Under the pieces are notes generated by a model that made no database searches, had not been told where the DNA came from, and saw only the letters and a list, made by a program, of their open reading frames with translations. From assembly GCA_024509875.1 (NCBI GenBank), contig JAMPIV010006383.1, positions 289,001 through 353,000 on the forward strand: a stretch of 64,000 nt of DNA, written 5' to 3'. Source of the stretch: Oreohelix idahoensis (Eukaryota > Mollusca > Gastropoda > Stylommatophora > Oreohelicidae). A program made the position numbers and the translations under genes. Of the stretch, positions 10,153 to 21,700 are shown piece after piece (position 1 is the first letter of the stretch; each line of letters starts with the position of its first letter).

Positions 10153-11748
10153 TTATAGGTTCACCTTCTTCCTCCTTCTTCTGGACCTGGTCTGCACTGT
10201 CGCCATGATCACAGGTCTCTCGGGATTCCCCAAGAAGACGTATCTACACCCCAATATCAGAGGGTAGATTGGTTCATCTATCACTGCTGCTCTGATTTCT
10301 CCTTCCACATAGCGAGTTTTCACCGTTATCCTTGCGATGGGAAGTGTCATGAGTGGTATGTCCTTAGTTGCCCCTTGTATTTCCACTGTTTCTGTGGTAT
10401 ACTGACTTGGGTCCACTAGGCTAGACTTCACAACTGAATCATAATCCAAACCTGTATCATAAAGGCACCTTATGGTGACCCCATTACAAATAACATCCTC
10501 ACAAACTGGGGGGTGATAAGGTTCCTGTTGTCCATTAGGATTAACCTTTAATCTTTGCGTCCCCGACTTCATTGCAGCAATGTTTGAAGGTTTCCTTCTA
10601 CAAAATTCGGTGTTATGGTTATCCTTCTTGCACCATTTACACCATCTTTTTCCTTGGTTCAACGGTTTTCTTTCATTGAATTTTTGGTCATTGAACTGTG
10701 AGTTTCTGTCTCGGTAGTCATTTCTTGGCCGTTCAAAATTTGTCCTACCTTTATTTCCCTGCTCTCTATTATCAAATTTATTAAATTGCTGTGGAGCTTT
10801 AAAATTATCTATGTGCTTCTTTTTAGCACCACTTACCTCTGCCTGGGCTGCCTGATACCTCTCAGCGACATTTAAAACCTCTCCCAACTTCTCTGCACCT
10901 TGTTCCATGAGAAATTTTCTCATGTCTGGAGCCATGGACTCTCTCAATTGCTCAATCATGATCATTTCTTTAAGATCTTGGGTCTTCCCCAGAGCAGTCC
11001 ATTTCTCCAAATAGGTTTCTAGTCTGGCAGAGAATTGGTGGTATGTCTCCCCAGACAACAGTTTGGCATTTCTAAATTTCTTACGATAAAATTCCCCATT
11101 TTTTTCGTACCTCAATAACAAAGCCTGCTTTAACATGTCATAATTCTCCTGGTCTTCTCTGTTCATTTTTGCGAAGACTTCGTAAGAAGTACCTCTCAGT
11201 CCCTGTGATAGCTTTAAACTCCACCTCTCTCTCTCTAACCCATATGTAGTAGCTAATAACTCAAAACGTCCTAGGTACCCCTCTATGTCATCGTCTTTTT
11301 CAACAAAATGGTCTAAATGAAACCCCATAGCTGAGTTTGAGGCTCCCAGACTGGGCGTAGCATCTGAGGCAAAAGGGCTGGCACCATTTTCAGGGGCCGG
11401 GCCTTGTAATTCCAGCTCCCTTAGTCGTAATTCGTGCTCCCTTTGCAACCTTCTATCTTCTGCTTCCCTTTCGGCAGTCAATCTTTTTTCTGCTGCCTCT
11501 AATGCCTTTGCCTCTTTGTCAGCCTCAATCTGCAACCTCTTAGTCTCAGCCTCAATCTGTAACCTCTTCTCTTCAGCCAACCGTTCAGACTCTAATTTTC
11601 TTTCAGCCTCTTTTTCTACTCTCCTTTCTTCCCGTTCAATATATTTATCACATTCAGCCGTTACATATTGAATTAAAATCTGACCATCCATTCCCATCTC
11701 CTTTGCGGTCAGCACAGCAGCTGATCGGAATTTTGCTAGCTCCGCCAT
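10153..11748 (-). CDS. Gag-protease polyprotein of element A
   Basis: 531 residues from the ATG at 11748, chosen because element C starts at the same point (MADLAKFRSAA); an upstream in-frame ATG at 11793 adds 15 residues absent from C. Residues about 35-115 are a highly charged E/K/R coiled coil. Residues 140-310 look like capsid, ending in an EQLRESM..LGEVLNVAERY region similar to SCAN domains, which are known to derive from Gmr1-like Gag capsid. A CCHC knuckle (C-x2-C-x4-H-x4-C) lies at 370-383. Protease follows with LYDTG near 428; the residue after DTG is Leu rather than the usual Ala. It ends in RRRRKKVNL, where a one-base deletion relative to C throws the frame. Confidence 0.88.
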   Translation of the reverse strand: MAELAKFRSAAVLTAKEMGMDGQILIQYVTAECDKYIEREERRVEKEAERKLESERLAEEKRLQIEAETKRLQIEADKEAKALEAAEKRLTAEREAEDRRLQREHELRLRELELQGPAPENGASPFASDATPSLGASNSAMGFHLDHFVEKDDDIEGYLGRFELLATTYGLERERWSLKLSQGLRGTSYEVFAKMNREDQENYDMLKQALLLRYEKNGEFYRKKFRNAKLLSGETYHQFSARLETYLEKWTALGKTQDLKEMIMIEQLRESMAPDMRKFLMEQGAEKLGEVLNVAERYQAAQAEVSGAKKKHIDNFKAPQQFNKFDNREQGNKGRTNFERPRNDYRDRNSQFNDQKFNERKPLNQGKRWCKWCKKDNHNTEFCRRKPSNIAAMKSGTQRLKVNPNGQQEPYHPPVCEDVICNGVTIRCLYDTGLDYDSVVKSSLVDPSQYTTETVEIQGATKDIPLMTLPIARITVKTRYVEGEIRAAVIDEPIYPLILGCRYVFLGNPERPVIMATVQTRSRRRRKKVNL

Positions 11749-12012
11749 ACTTTTTAGACAATATAATAATATACAAGATAAATCTCTAACCACTAAATTA
11801 CTTCTAATTACTATAGTCTAAATAATTCTAATTAATTAATTAACTAATTACTTATTACTGGCTGTGAAGATTCACCAACTTTTATCTGCAGGGACACTTT
11901 TAATTTTAAAGGGAATTTTACAATTTTGTTCCCCTAATTTTATTTCTCCCACCAGGAGATCCTAATATTACTGTTGGGCTAATGATCCCGGGACAAAGAG
12001 ACCCCCAATATA
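11749..12012 (-). other. Short leader of element A
   Basis: A 264-bp untranslated leader between 5' LTR and Gag. It is A/T-rich with TTAATTAAT tracts. No other feature seen beyond the primer-binding site. Confidence 0.5.
11990..12007 (-). promoter_or_regulatory. Primer-binding site of element A
   Basis: In element direction the 5' LTR is followed by TATAT and then TGGGGGTCTCTTTGTCCC, starting with the TGG expected for pairing with tRNA CCA. Element C has the same five-base spacer and a similar TGGGGTCTC start. I could not assign the tRNA. Confidence 0.6.
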
Positions 12013-14346
12013 TGTAGTGGGTTTGATGGTATTATATGATGGTGATAGTACTACGTGTGATGCATGAGGTCAGCTGTGAAGGCTCCTGAGATAATATGTA
12101 ACTGTGAATTGTCAGAAGGCCCTTCTCGCTACCACTACGACCTCACACTTATCTTTTTTTTTTTCTAATGAATGTGGCTACGTTAAATGTCTAGGGTAAT
12201 GATATGTAATGTGGTGTGATAGTTTATAGACACACACACAGATATTTAAGAAGTCTAATAATATTAACAAATGTTATAATACACTGAACTAACTCAAGTG
12301 TGTAAAAATTTTGATAGAAATTTTCTTACATTTATTTCGTTCTGGACCAAGTTTTATTTTGACCAGAACTTATGAAAGATTTAGAAATTATGAAAGAAAT
12401 GCATGGAATATTACATAATAAATGCAAGGGTGTACATATGTATGTTACTAGACTATTTAGTTTTATTAATGTTTATAGCAGTCATCTAATTGGGAGGATA
12501 GTTAATGGTTGTGCTGTTGGGGTGGCCTCATCACTCCCGATCTATAGTGACTACACATTGTCCAGTAATGGCAGGAATTTTATGGGATTGTTAGTAACTA
12601 AATGGAGTTGGTGAATTTCCAGCAGACCAGAGGCTCACTCAACTTTGAATAGGTAGCTCTGGTGCTGAGATCTGGTGGCCCCACCTCTCCGTGCTTGGGG
12701 GCAATATAAGACTTATGGTGGCCCCACCTCTCCGTGCTTGGGGGCAATAAGAAAATGCTCTGACACAACGTTACTGCACGGATCCACTCGTGTAAAGTCA
12801 CCAACTCATTCGACACCGCTTGGGTGCCAACTGAAACTCACAGCTCTGCAATCAAAGTATTATTTATGTGTCAAATTCCATTCTCTAACCATGACTGGAC
12901 ACACACTACACAACAACAACATATAGACGGGTCAGATCTCTCTGACCATACAGCACATTTTACCATGTTGGTTTCACATCGGATAAGTCCTCCCAGACTA
13001 CAGATTCTGAAATAGGTTCATTAGTTTCCTGCCCTAAAATAGGATAGGTAATATGTTTCATTGTTCTCAACACTTGATCTGTCCTTCCTAACCCTTGCTG
13101 GAGTTTATGTATTTTATTTGTCTCTAGACCCTGAACTGGGGCGGGGGGTCTAGAGCGAACCCTTACTTGTTGTAAGGAACAGATTATGCTATTGCAGTAT
13201 CAAATCACTCGAACCTTAAACAAATATTAAATGTACAAAGAAATAAGTTTAGTCTTACCAGAAATATGAATATGGTACACAGTTAATACTAGCAAAACTC
13301 AGCTGAGCTGCTGGCTATAGTATGGTGTCCCACTGAATATTATGTATTATTTCTGGGAAATCACCACTACAATTAATGACTGTGTTACTGGACAGACTTA
13401 TGTCGAATGGCAAAAATGTGCGTCTCTATCCCGCTAATATAAAATGCGTTGGCCAATCAGATCAGAAGACTAAGCTTTTCAATTCAAAATTTGAAAATAA
13501 AGTCAAAATTACATCTTATTTTCTCAAATGTACGTCAGTCACATTTTATCTGTTCCCAAAAAAAGTCAAAAGTACATCTCAATTTTTAAAATGTACGTCG
13601 GTCACAATTTATCTTTTTCCCACAATTTCACTTGTTTTTTTGGACTAACACATGTAAAACTGCACGAACCTGCTTCCTAAGTTATTTTTAGCCACCATTC
13701 TCCCCAACACCCTCTCTCTTCCATACTAACTAGATTTGAACACTTGAGTCTCAAGGTCGTGATTTTTGTGCAAATAGTGACATGTTTGATTCAATGCAGT
13801 CTTTAGCTGATGTGAACAACACCGTCTTTTGTCATTATCTGTCTTATTATCTGTCCGTCTGTATAAATGAAAGCATATTATTTCACTGCTCAGAATGGGC
13901 CATCCGGCCAGCTAATTTTTATATTCCTAACGTTAATATTAAGAAAAAGTTACTTTTTAAATTTTGTAATATTTCAAGCATCTGCGTTTAGCCGCTGAAT
14001 TCAAATAAAAGGCTTGGTATCGCAAAAGGGTCCAATAAATGACTGTGGCGTATCATATCCAAGGTCCCTTCTGTCGATTTCCTTACTTTATGTCAACTTG
14101 GGGGGGGGGGGGGACGTGACTTTTCCTCCTTGCCCCACCAATTTGCGTCCATTAACCTCGCTAGTTCAAGTACGCGTTCAGTCAGATTCTTGTCTTTTGA
14201 TCCTCGTTCCGTTTTGCCTTCAAGTCTAACAATTTCATTTCCATGGCGGGCGATCATGTATTCTAGCAGCTTACGCATTGGTTTTTATCCCTACGTTGTA
14301 TCATTGGAGATATTTTGACGTTGTATCACTTGTTAATTTTACGACA
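12013..14346 (-). repeat. LTR of element A (5' LTR)
   Basis: A 2334-bp near-identical partner of 5083-7418. Differences seen by eye are single bases (for example near 12708, 12797, 13073, 13313, 13804 and 14040) plus homopolymer length changes. Confidence 0.95.
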
Positions 14347-14754
14347 AGCATACATATAGGCGTGCGGTGGTAGGGAAGCAAACCCGCAAAAATTGCTTGC
14401 TGAAAACGGATGTGTCGGGCCGAAAGGCGCCAGATATCACAGCATAGCTGTAAACTACGACACAACGTAATTACCGCTCAATATGGCCAGAGTTGTAAGA
14501 GAGATGGCTGAGCGAACGCAAACAACAACAACAGCAACGGTACTGATATTTCACTAGTTTCTACTGTGAAACAGTGTGGTGTGAGTTGTCAATTATAACA
14601 AATGATAAAAAAAGGAATACTATTGTGGAAACACAAGCAAAACCAAAAAAGTATCGAGCAGTTAAGTCTTCTTCTGGAAATGCAGATATAAAAATAGTTC
14701 GATATCAGATACTACCGTAGGGGAGTGAAGTGTCAGAGACTTTACGTATACTAA

Positions 14755-14885
14755 ATCATCAGCTTTACTGAAGTGCAGGTCACCAGTTCTTTTTCTTGTT
14801 GTCTTTGCCTTTCCTAACTCAAGAGCAGAGTCGGGTACTCATTTTTACAGCTGGTTAGACTAGCGAGTGATGCTAAAAGGTTTCA
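14755..14885 (-). mobile_element. SINE relic
   Basis: Read on the minus strand, the stretch containing CAGCTG and the CTCTTGAGTTAGG block matches the bodies of the SINE copies at 25620 (plus) and 33600 (minus). No clear A/B boxes remain here, so it is a fragment. Confidence 0.5.
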
Positions 14886-15038
14886 AAATAAGTCCCTTTG
14901 CCTCGGCAGAGCTGTAAATGTTATCTCCGTACGTGTGCGTTTGTGTGCTTTTTGTGGCAATGCTAAAGCATGCTGAGGGTTAACATCTAAGCAAATTTCC
15001 ACGTAGAACTTGTTCATCTCAGTTACATGATTAACTAC

Positions 15039-15175
15039 TTCTCTTATTTGCTTCAGCCATTTTAATTTCTTTGTTAGCTATGTCACCTCAATACAGTTTC
15101 TTTCAAACCAAAAAAGTATTTATACGTCAGTTGGTCCCCATGTTGAAATTAAAATGGCTGAAGCAAATAAGAGAA
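15039..15175. repeat. Perfect 31-bp inverted repeat with 75-base loop
   Basis: Arms 15039-15069 and 15145-15175 are exact reverse complements over 31 bases. The loop 15070-15144 shows no coding pattern. The structure lies just upstream of the 5' LTR of element B in otherwise unrecognised sequence. A transcript from either strand would fold into a long hairpin. It could also be a small inverted-repeat transposon remnant. Confidence 0.85.
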
Positions 15176-15229
15176 ATGGACACAAATAGATTTAAAAAAA
15201 AATAATAAAGACTACAAACTCAACACAAG

Positions 15230-16375
15230 TGTTGCTGTCATTTTCGACGGAGTCATCTGTCAAGTTATTTGCTTATGTTTGTATCATAAGAATAATTGTG
15301 TCTTTACCTGCGATGTCAGGTTGATTAGGGGTTGTCTTCCCTTGTTTATTCATTCATTGTGTTTGACCTTTAGGGTCAGAGGTTGACAGTTCGGCGTAGG
15401 CCTAGGGGAAGGTTTTTTACGCGGGAGTGAGATATACTTCCGGGAAGCCGGGAGGTCCTGTTTTTCTGAAGGGACCAAGAGTCCATTGTTTTTCGGGGAG
15501 AATCTTCGAAGTAACTGCTATGGCAGTTTTCCCCAGTGAATCTCTGTGCGTCGGGATGACGACAGAATTCCTTGTGATGTTCTGAGGATTCATTTGCCAG
15601 GTAATACCGACCTTTATGCATTATTACGCTTTTCGGTGGCAGAACATGTAAAGGATTACCTAGGGTGAACAGCAGCTCACTAATCCGCCATTTCAGAACT
15701 TATATATTTGTGCTCGAGGTAGCCATCCAAGACTGTTAGTCTTATATTGTCCAGAAATCCAGTGACGAAGATATATTGTGGGAGCCGCAGATTGGCGGAA
15801 CTTCTATCTACAATAAGTATTACTGCAGGGTTGATGATAACCTATTTAACAGAAGTACACGGCCGACGTCAGAACGAGGCCTGTGCTTCCGGCTATTATA
15901 CTACAGCCTGATATGTGCAATTGGCGGGGAGTGCCAAGTTGCACCTATGTGTCATAGTAACTAAGGCATCTGACGCGTTTAGTCAGAGACGCCAAGGGCG
16001 ACGCTACGAACTGTCATTATGAAGAACTTTGCTATTGACCATGCACGTCTATTCTGATGTTTACCTTTTTGAATGCCAAATGTATACCTATCGATGTCAG
16101 GTCAGCATGACCTTGTTACACTGACTGTTCCTGTTGATACTATGTGTGTTCCCGTCAATAAATGTCTTGAAACATGCCTGCAGTGTCAAAGCATCCTTGA
16201 TTACTGCATGTGAGAGTATGGGTTGCAGGATCTACATCTATACGAGCCTAAACACATTCGCGCCTTCATTCGCACCCACACTCAATTCATCATACGCTCG
16301 CACTACACATCTAACAACATGTATACTGTCTTGGGCCAGTGATCACATCAACAAAGAAAAAAAAAGACAGTTACA
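15230..16375 (+). repeat. LTR of element B (5' LTR)
   Basis: An 1146-bp direct repeat of 23376-24520. A polyadenylation-type AATAAA lies at about 16157-16162 before a GT-rich stretch. Differences from the 3' LTR seen by eye are few (for example near 15419, 15680 and 15810). Confidence 0.95.
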
Positions 16376-16640
16376 TTTCTGGTGGACCAGTTACGTGGGC
16401 TCTTATGATACATTTCTTGTCGCCAATGTGGCCTAGAAACTTACATTTCTGATGGACCAGATCTGTGGGTTTAAAAAGAACAGAGCGAGCATTTGACATT
16501 ATTGTTGACATTTATGGATCCAGAAATTTACATTCCTGGTTGGCTGTTACATGTATGATGTCTCCAGTTTTGTCGAGAAAGTTACAAGAAGGACAAGTAC
16601 ACATTACACTTCTGATCTGTGGGTCTAAGCTACACACGGG
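16371..16640 (+). repeat. LTR-end/PBS junction and its degenerate tandem copies
   Basis: The LTR end and following bases read TTACATTTCTGGTGGACCAG, containing TGGTGGACCAG as the likely primer-binding site. Nearly the same block recurs at 16441-16472 (TTACATTTCTGATGGACCAG), with weaker copies at about 16528 and 16602-16625, each with a GTGGGT-like sequence after it where preserved. So the junction has been copied up to three times into the leader. Confidence 0.65.
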
Positions 16641-17936
16641 ACAGCCGTAACACACAGCGCTAATTCTACACTTGCAAGTTTTGGCTACAACAGGACAGAA
16701 ATAGGTCATCAACGGTTGACCCAAATAAACAGTACGAGCATTTATATTATAATGCTACATAAAGCATAACAAGACATGTACTGAAGTTAACTACTAGGCA
16801 TTTGCTACGTGGACCATAACTGCATAGAAGGCGGGTTCCTATTGTAAACAGTACTGCTGGTTGTTACACGTTTCATTCAACAACAGACTTTTCTAGGTCA
16901 GAGCATTCAAGCTACATTGTTGGAGGTCAAGTGTCTGTAAACAGTACGTGGAAATTGTAAACATTCAATGTGCAAGCCCTAATTTGAGAAGGTCATAGTA
17001 ACTTTGGTTCGTGAATACCACTTTATGTTACAGTGGATTTGACGTTCAGTGCGCGTTTGACATTTCGTTTCTGTGTTCGCAAGGAGCAAGAAATTTATTT
17101 TAGTTTCAGCTGTGACTGAACTTGTTCTGCAACACATTGAAATTGATTGCTATATGTTTATGTCACCTCTACTGTTTTTGTGTATTTTTCTGCGGGTTTT
17201 TCGGTTGGTGGGTCTTACGGTAAATATGCCACTTGATCGAGGCTTACTGTAAGCGTTCTGTAGGTGCAAATTTTCTTAATTTGAAAATTTGCTAGTGACA
17301 ATTGGTCGCTATTGATGTTAGCTGTGATGTAATTGTACTTAACGTTGTTTTTGTAATATTTTGTCTGTTTTTCAGTTTTGATTGTCGATTTGTTTTGTTT
17401 GTATTCTGTAGGTCTCTCCTTTCTTGTGTATTTCTCTACACATTTTTGGTTAAAACAGTGTTGCCATTTGTATTGTTTTGTATCTTTGTCTTTGTATTTT
17501 TTTTTTGGTTGTACTACATTACTGTCATGCACAGTCTACATACACATACTTGGTCATGTTTTGATATTATTGATAAGGTAGACTCTTCATATAGAGTTTG
17601 TTAAATAATATTATATAAGATATTTATACAAGTTCTTTGATAAAAGACTTGTTATCTACAAAGATTGAGACAAGGTGAAATACATATTCAAGTTCTTTAT
17701 AAAAAAGACTTGTGCCCATAGTGAGTGGGATATAAGGGATTTTTTTTTTCCACAGGTACTCAGGTGATTTTTTGGGTACATTATAAACAAGAGGAACATA
17801 CAAAGTCTTTGTCTAAGACTAAGACAGTAAATAAAGTGAAGTGAGTATACAAGTCTAGCATTTCAGACTTGTCTCCCATTAAAGTGGGATAATTTAATAT
17901 ATTTGCTTCTGCAAGTTACTGATCTCAGTAGACAAG
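16376..17936 (+). other. Long untranslated leader of element B
   Basis: About 1.56 kb between 5' LTR and Gag. It is T-rich near 17150-17530, where open frames on both strands are low-complexity and have no family pattern. It contains the junction repeats at its start and paired hairpins at its end. Confidence 0.6.
17628..17888 (+). promoter_or_regulatory. Cluster of repeated stem-loops upstream of Gag, element B
   Basis: Four hairpins with related stems: 17628-17652 (ACAAG..ACTTGT), 17689-17712 (CAAG..CTTG), 17804-17820 (AGTCTT..AAGACT) and 17849-17872 (perfect 8-bp ACAAGTCT/AGACTTGT). Two are followed by a second small stem, CCCA..TGGG, at about 17715-17730 and 17875-17888. The cluster ends about 50 bases before the Gag ATG. 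A role in packaging, dimerisation or translation is inference from position. Confidence 0.6.
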
Positions 17937-18769
17937 ATGTCTACATTGGACTACTTTATTACACAAGGGAGAGCCCTTGATAAGACTGGTCAACAGTTAG
18001 AACAGTGGGCTGTTGCTCAGTATGACAAAGCATTAGCTGCTGAAGAGAGAAGGGCTGCTGCAGAGGAAAAAAAAAACTATGGCTGAAGAGAAGAGATTAG
18101 AAAGAGAAGCAGCTGCTGAACAAAAAAGGCTAGACAGAGAAGCTGATATTGCTGCTGAACAAAAGAAATTGCAGATGCAGGTGGAGGAAAGGAGATTTGA
18201 AGCTGAACAAAAGAGATTAGACAAAGAATCTGAACAAAGGAGAATTAGACAAAGAAGCTGAGATTAGACAAAGAAGCTGCTACAGAGGAGAGGAAAGCTC
18301 AAGCTGCTGCAGAGGAGAGGAAAGCTCAAGCTGCTGCAGAGGAGAGGAAAGCTCAAGCTGAGGCTGAAATTAGAAAAATGGAACATGAGGAAAGAAAACA
18401 GAAGATGGAACTTGATGAAAAACTCGCAACTTTGGAGTTAGAGAAATTGAAATTGGCGAGTACGGGTGCTCAGCAAACAACTTCGAGTACGACAAGGGAG
18501 TTTGTTAGTAGGATTAAATTGCCTCATTTCAATCCTTTAAAGGATGACGTAGCAGATTATCTAGATAGATTCCAATTTTTGTGCGATACGCATAACATAA
18601 AAAAGGAAAAATATGTTGAACAACTGATGCCATTTTTTTACAGGTGACACAGTGACTACTCTTATGACAATAGACGAACATGAGAGGACTAATTATGATG
18701 TTGTCAGGGCAGCATTACTAAAAAAAATATCAACTAAAACAAGAAGACTATCGTCTTCGTTTTAGGACA
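17937..18769 (+). pseudogene. N-terminal Gag of element B, frame-shifted
   Basis: Begins with ATG at 17937 (MSTLDYFITQGRALD), then an E/K/R-rich coiled coil like those of A, C and D. The frame breaks in the A-run near 18068, near 18250-18262, in the T-run near 18636 and in the A-run at 18721. The pieces align end to end with the continuing Gag at 18770. Three 27-bp units (nine residues, AAAEERKAQ) at 18276-18356 extend the coil. The segment near 18500-18640 (REFVSRIKLPHFNPLKDD, YLDRFQFLCD) is the start of capsid. Homopolymer positions of most breaks leave assembly error possible. Confidence 0.75.
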
Positions 18770-21700
18770 ATGTTGCCAGAAAATGGAGTAGATTTCTCTG
18801 ATTTTGTTACAAAGATACGTCGTACATTTACACGATGGGTTGAGTTGTCTCAGATTGAGAAAACATATGAAGGTCTAATGGACTTATTATTGCGAGATAA
18901 GGTTTTGTCATCTGTTAATGATTCTTTTCTTGCATTCCTTCATGAGCGTAAGCCTAAAAACTTAAAAGAAATGGAGGAATACTGTTGTCAGTATGCCACA
19001 GCACATCCCCATGCTACAGTTAGCAATTCTAAAGTGAAAGAAGGGTTGCCAGCTGCTTCGGCAACACCATATGGCCCTAATTTCAAAAAAAAATTTCAGG
19101 GTGCTCAACAAAATTGGAATAGGGGAAGTAATCAAAATTACACTCAGAAGCGGAGTAATCCAACACATGATGGTTCTTCGTCTATGCAGTGGAGACAAGA
19201 TGGTAGTTCTCGTAATTTTAGTGGTAATAATTTGAGACACTTTCGCAAAGGTTATCCAAATAATAACTATTCAAATTTTCGAGGTAATCATTCTCGACGT
19301 CAAGATTATGACGATGGTGAATTTAGAAACCGGGATTCAAACCGGAATGATGAGTACAATAGACAATATGATCACAATTACAGGGGAAATGATACTCGAA
19401 ATAATTACAGGGGAAATGATAGTCGAAATAATTACAGGGGAAATGATAATCGAGGTAGACCTAGGTTTAACAAGAAAAGACCTTACCAACAGGCAAACTC
19501 TGCACAACAAGAGTTTGATGGAGCCTGTAATACAGTAAATGATAGTGGTAACTCTAGGGCTATCACTGGTTGTGCTTTCGATTTTGGGAGAGCAACTGAA
19601 TGCCCCCAATGCTTAACATTGTTCGATTCATCGACTGTATCTACGCTAAGTTGTGGTCACCCTCTTCCTGCTCTACCTGCTACAGTTGCGCATGATGGGA
19701 GAGGATCTCTCATCTTACATAAAGGTCTAATAAATGATAGGCTAGTCTCAGTACTTTTCGATTCGGGATGTACTACCGTCGGGGTTAAGGAGTCTCTGAT
19801 AGATCCTTGCTGTGCCACTGGAAAAACAATCAAATGTGTTACATTTGGTGGTACTATGGAAAGCTATCCTACTGCTATTATTAGGATTGACACTCCTTTC
19901 TTCACAGGAGATGTCCATGCATGTCTTCTTCCTAATCCTATTGCGGATCTTATAATCGGTCGTATTCATGGGGTTAAGGAATGCACCCCGCAACAAATTT
20001 CTAGTTGGGAAGAAAAAAACATTCAAACGGTCAATGCAGTGATGACAAGAGCTCAAGCTCTTAATCCCCCAACTTCATCTGATAATAGTAATGAAGTTGA
20101 TAGCCAAGACGAGCACTTGGTGATTTCCCATGACTCGTTTGTTAAACGTCAAGAAGAGGATCCTTCTTTGAAGAAATACTTCCTTCTGGCAAAGAAAGGG
20201 GATCCCAATCAAAATACGAATCACAAATCGTATATTACTATGAAGAATGGTATATTGGTACGAATGGTACAACACTCGGACAAGTCTATGCATTCGCAAA
20301 TTCTTGTGCCTAAGTGTATGAGAGCCTTAATTCTTCGGCATGCACACGATTCTCAGTGTGCTGGACACATGGGTTTTTCCAGAACTAAAACTAGAGTCCT
20401 TGCGTCATTCTTTTGGCCATTCGTGAATAAAGACATCCGAATTTATTGCCGATCTTGCAAAATTTGTCAAGAGGTCAAGTCTAAGGGTCCGAGACATGCT
20501 GCTCCTATTCAGGCTGCAGATATTCCGATTCGGCCGTTTCAGAAAATGGCTATAGACATCATTGGTCCGTTCAAAATTAAGTCAGCCAGAGGACACCAAT
20601 TTATCCTCACTTGCGTGGACATGTGCACGCGTTGGCCAGAGGCTATTCCTCTGAAGAGCATATCAACTGTCGATATCGCTGATGCTCTTTGGCTCGTATT
20701 TTCTCGTCTGGGATTCCCCGGAGAAATACTGTCGGATCACGGCACTCAGTTAATTTCGGACGTTATGTCTCAGGTAATGGCTACGCTAGACATTAAAAGG
20801 TCTCTCAGTAGTATTTATCATCCAATGTCCAATGGATTGGTAGAACGTCTTAACAGGACACTAAAGAACTTACTTGGCAAGATAACGGAGGATCATCCTG
20901 AAGATTGGGACAGGGTTTTACCTGCAGTCCTCTTTGCCTATAGAGAGGTTCCCAACGAGCATACAGGGTTTTCTCCTTTCGAACTTGTCTTTGGCGCGCA
21001 ACCGCGCGGGCCGATGTCCTTGTTACACGATTTGATAACTTCCGATAATATTGACGATGATACACAATCGTCATATGAATATGTTATAGCTCTTAGAGAA
21101 AAGATTATCGAATCGTGCAGGTTAGCAACTTCATCTTCCGAATTTGCGAAAGAAAAAGCTAGGCGATTTGCTAATAAGAAAAGACGCCTACGTCAACTTT
21201 GTCCTGGAGACAAAGCATATGTCTTACTGCCCTCAAGAGAGAATAGACTTCTCATTTCTTGGAAGGGTCCATACACTATAGTCTCGAAAATTTCTGATGT
21301 CGACTATATTGTCGATGTGGATGGAAGGCATAAAACCTTCCATATAAATATGCTAACAGAGTTTATTGAACGTCCAGACTATTTACAGCCTATTTTCCAG
21401 GCGACGGACGACTCTCCAGTTCAACATGGTCACATCTCATCCCTGTCCGTTATACAGGATGAGGAAACTATTTTTTTTTCTGACGTGAACTTACCTCTTC
21501 CTGCGATTCCACTTACTTCAACGGAATCGTGGAGAGACGTTACAGTCTCTTCCAACTTGTCTTTTGAGGAACAGCGTCAAGTATCCTCTACGTTACAATC
21601 ATATCAGGATGTCCTTACCGACATTCCTGGACACACAGATGTCATAGAACATGACATCATACTTACTGATCGTAATCCGATCAGAGTAAGACCATACCCA

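Larger units (their letters stand above)
5083..14346 (-). mobile_element. LTR retrotransposon A (Ty3/gypsy, Gmr1-like order, integrase core absent)
   Basis: Complete insertion of 9264 bp on the minus strand. The LTRs (5083-7418 and 12013-14346) have TG..CA ends and the flanking 5-bp duplication AGCAT occurs at 5078-5082 and 14347-14351. Order in its own direction: 5' LTR, primer-binding site, Gag-protease, integrase N-terminal remnant, integrase C-terminus plus RT plus RNase H, purine tract, 3' LTR. Integrase sequence upstream of RT is unusual for Ty3/gypsy and matches the known Gmr1-like clade. By eye the two LTRs differ at roughly six positions plus some homopolymer lengths, so the insertion is young. 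It is nevertheless not autonomous: no DDE catalytic triad is found and the frames are broken. It is closely related to element C. Confidence 0.9.

Noticed and set aside
10153..10170. Programmed frameshift between Gag-protease and pol in A
   Set aside because: C is in frame across the same point and A simply lacks one base; no conserved slippery site seen.
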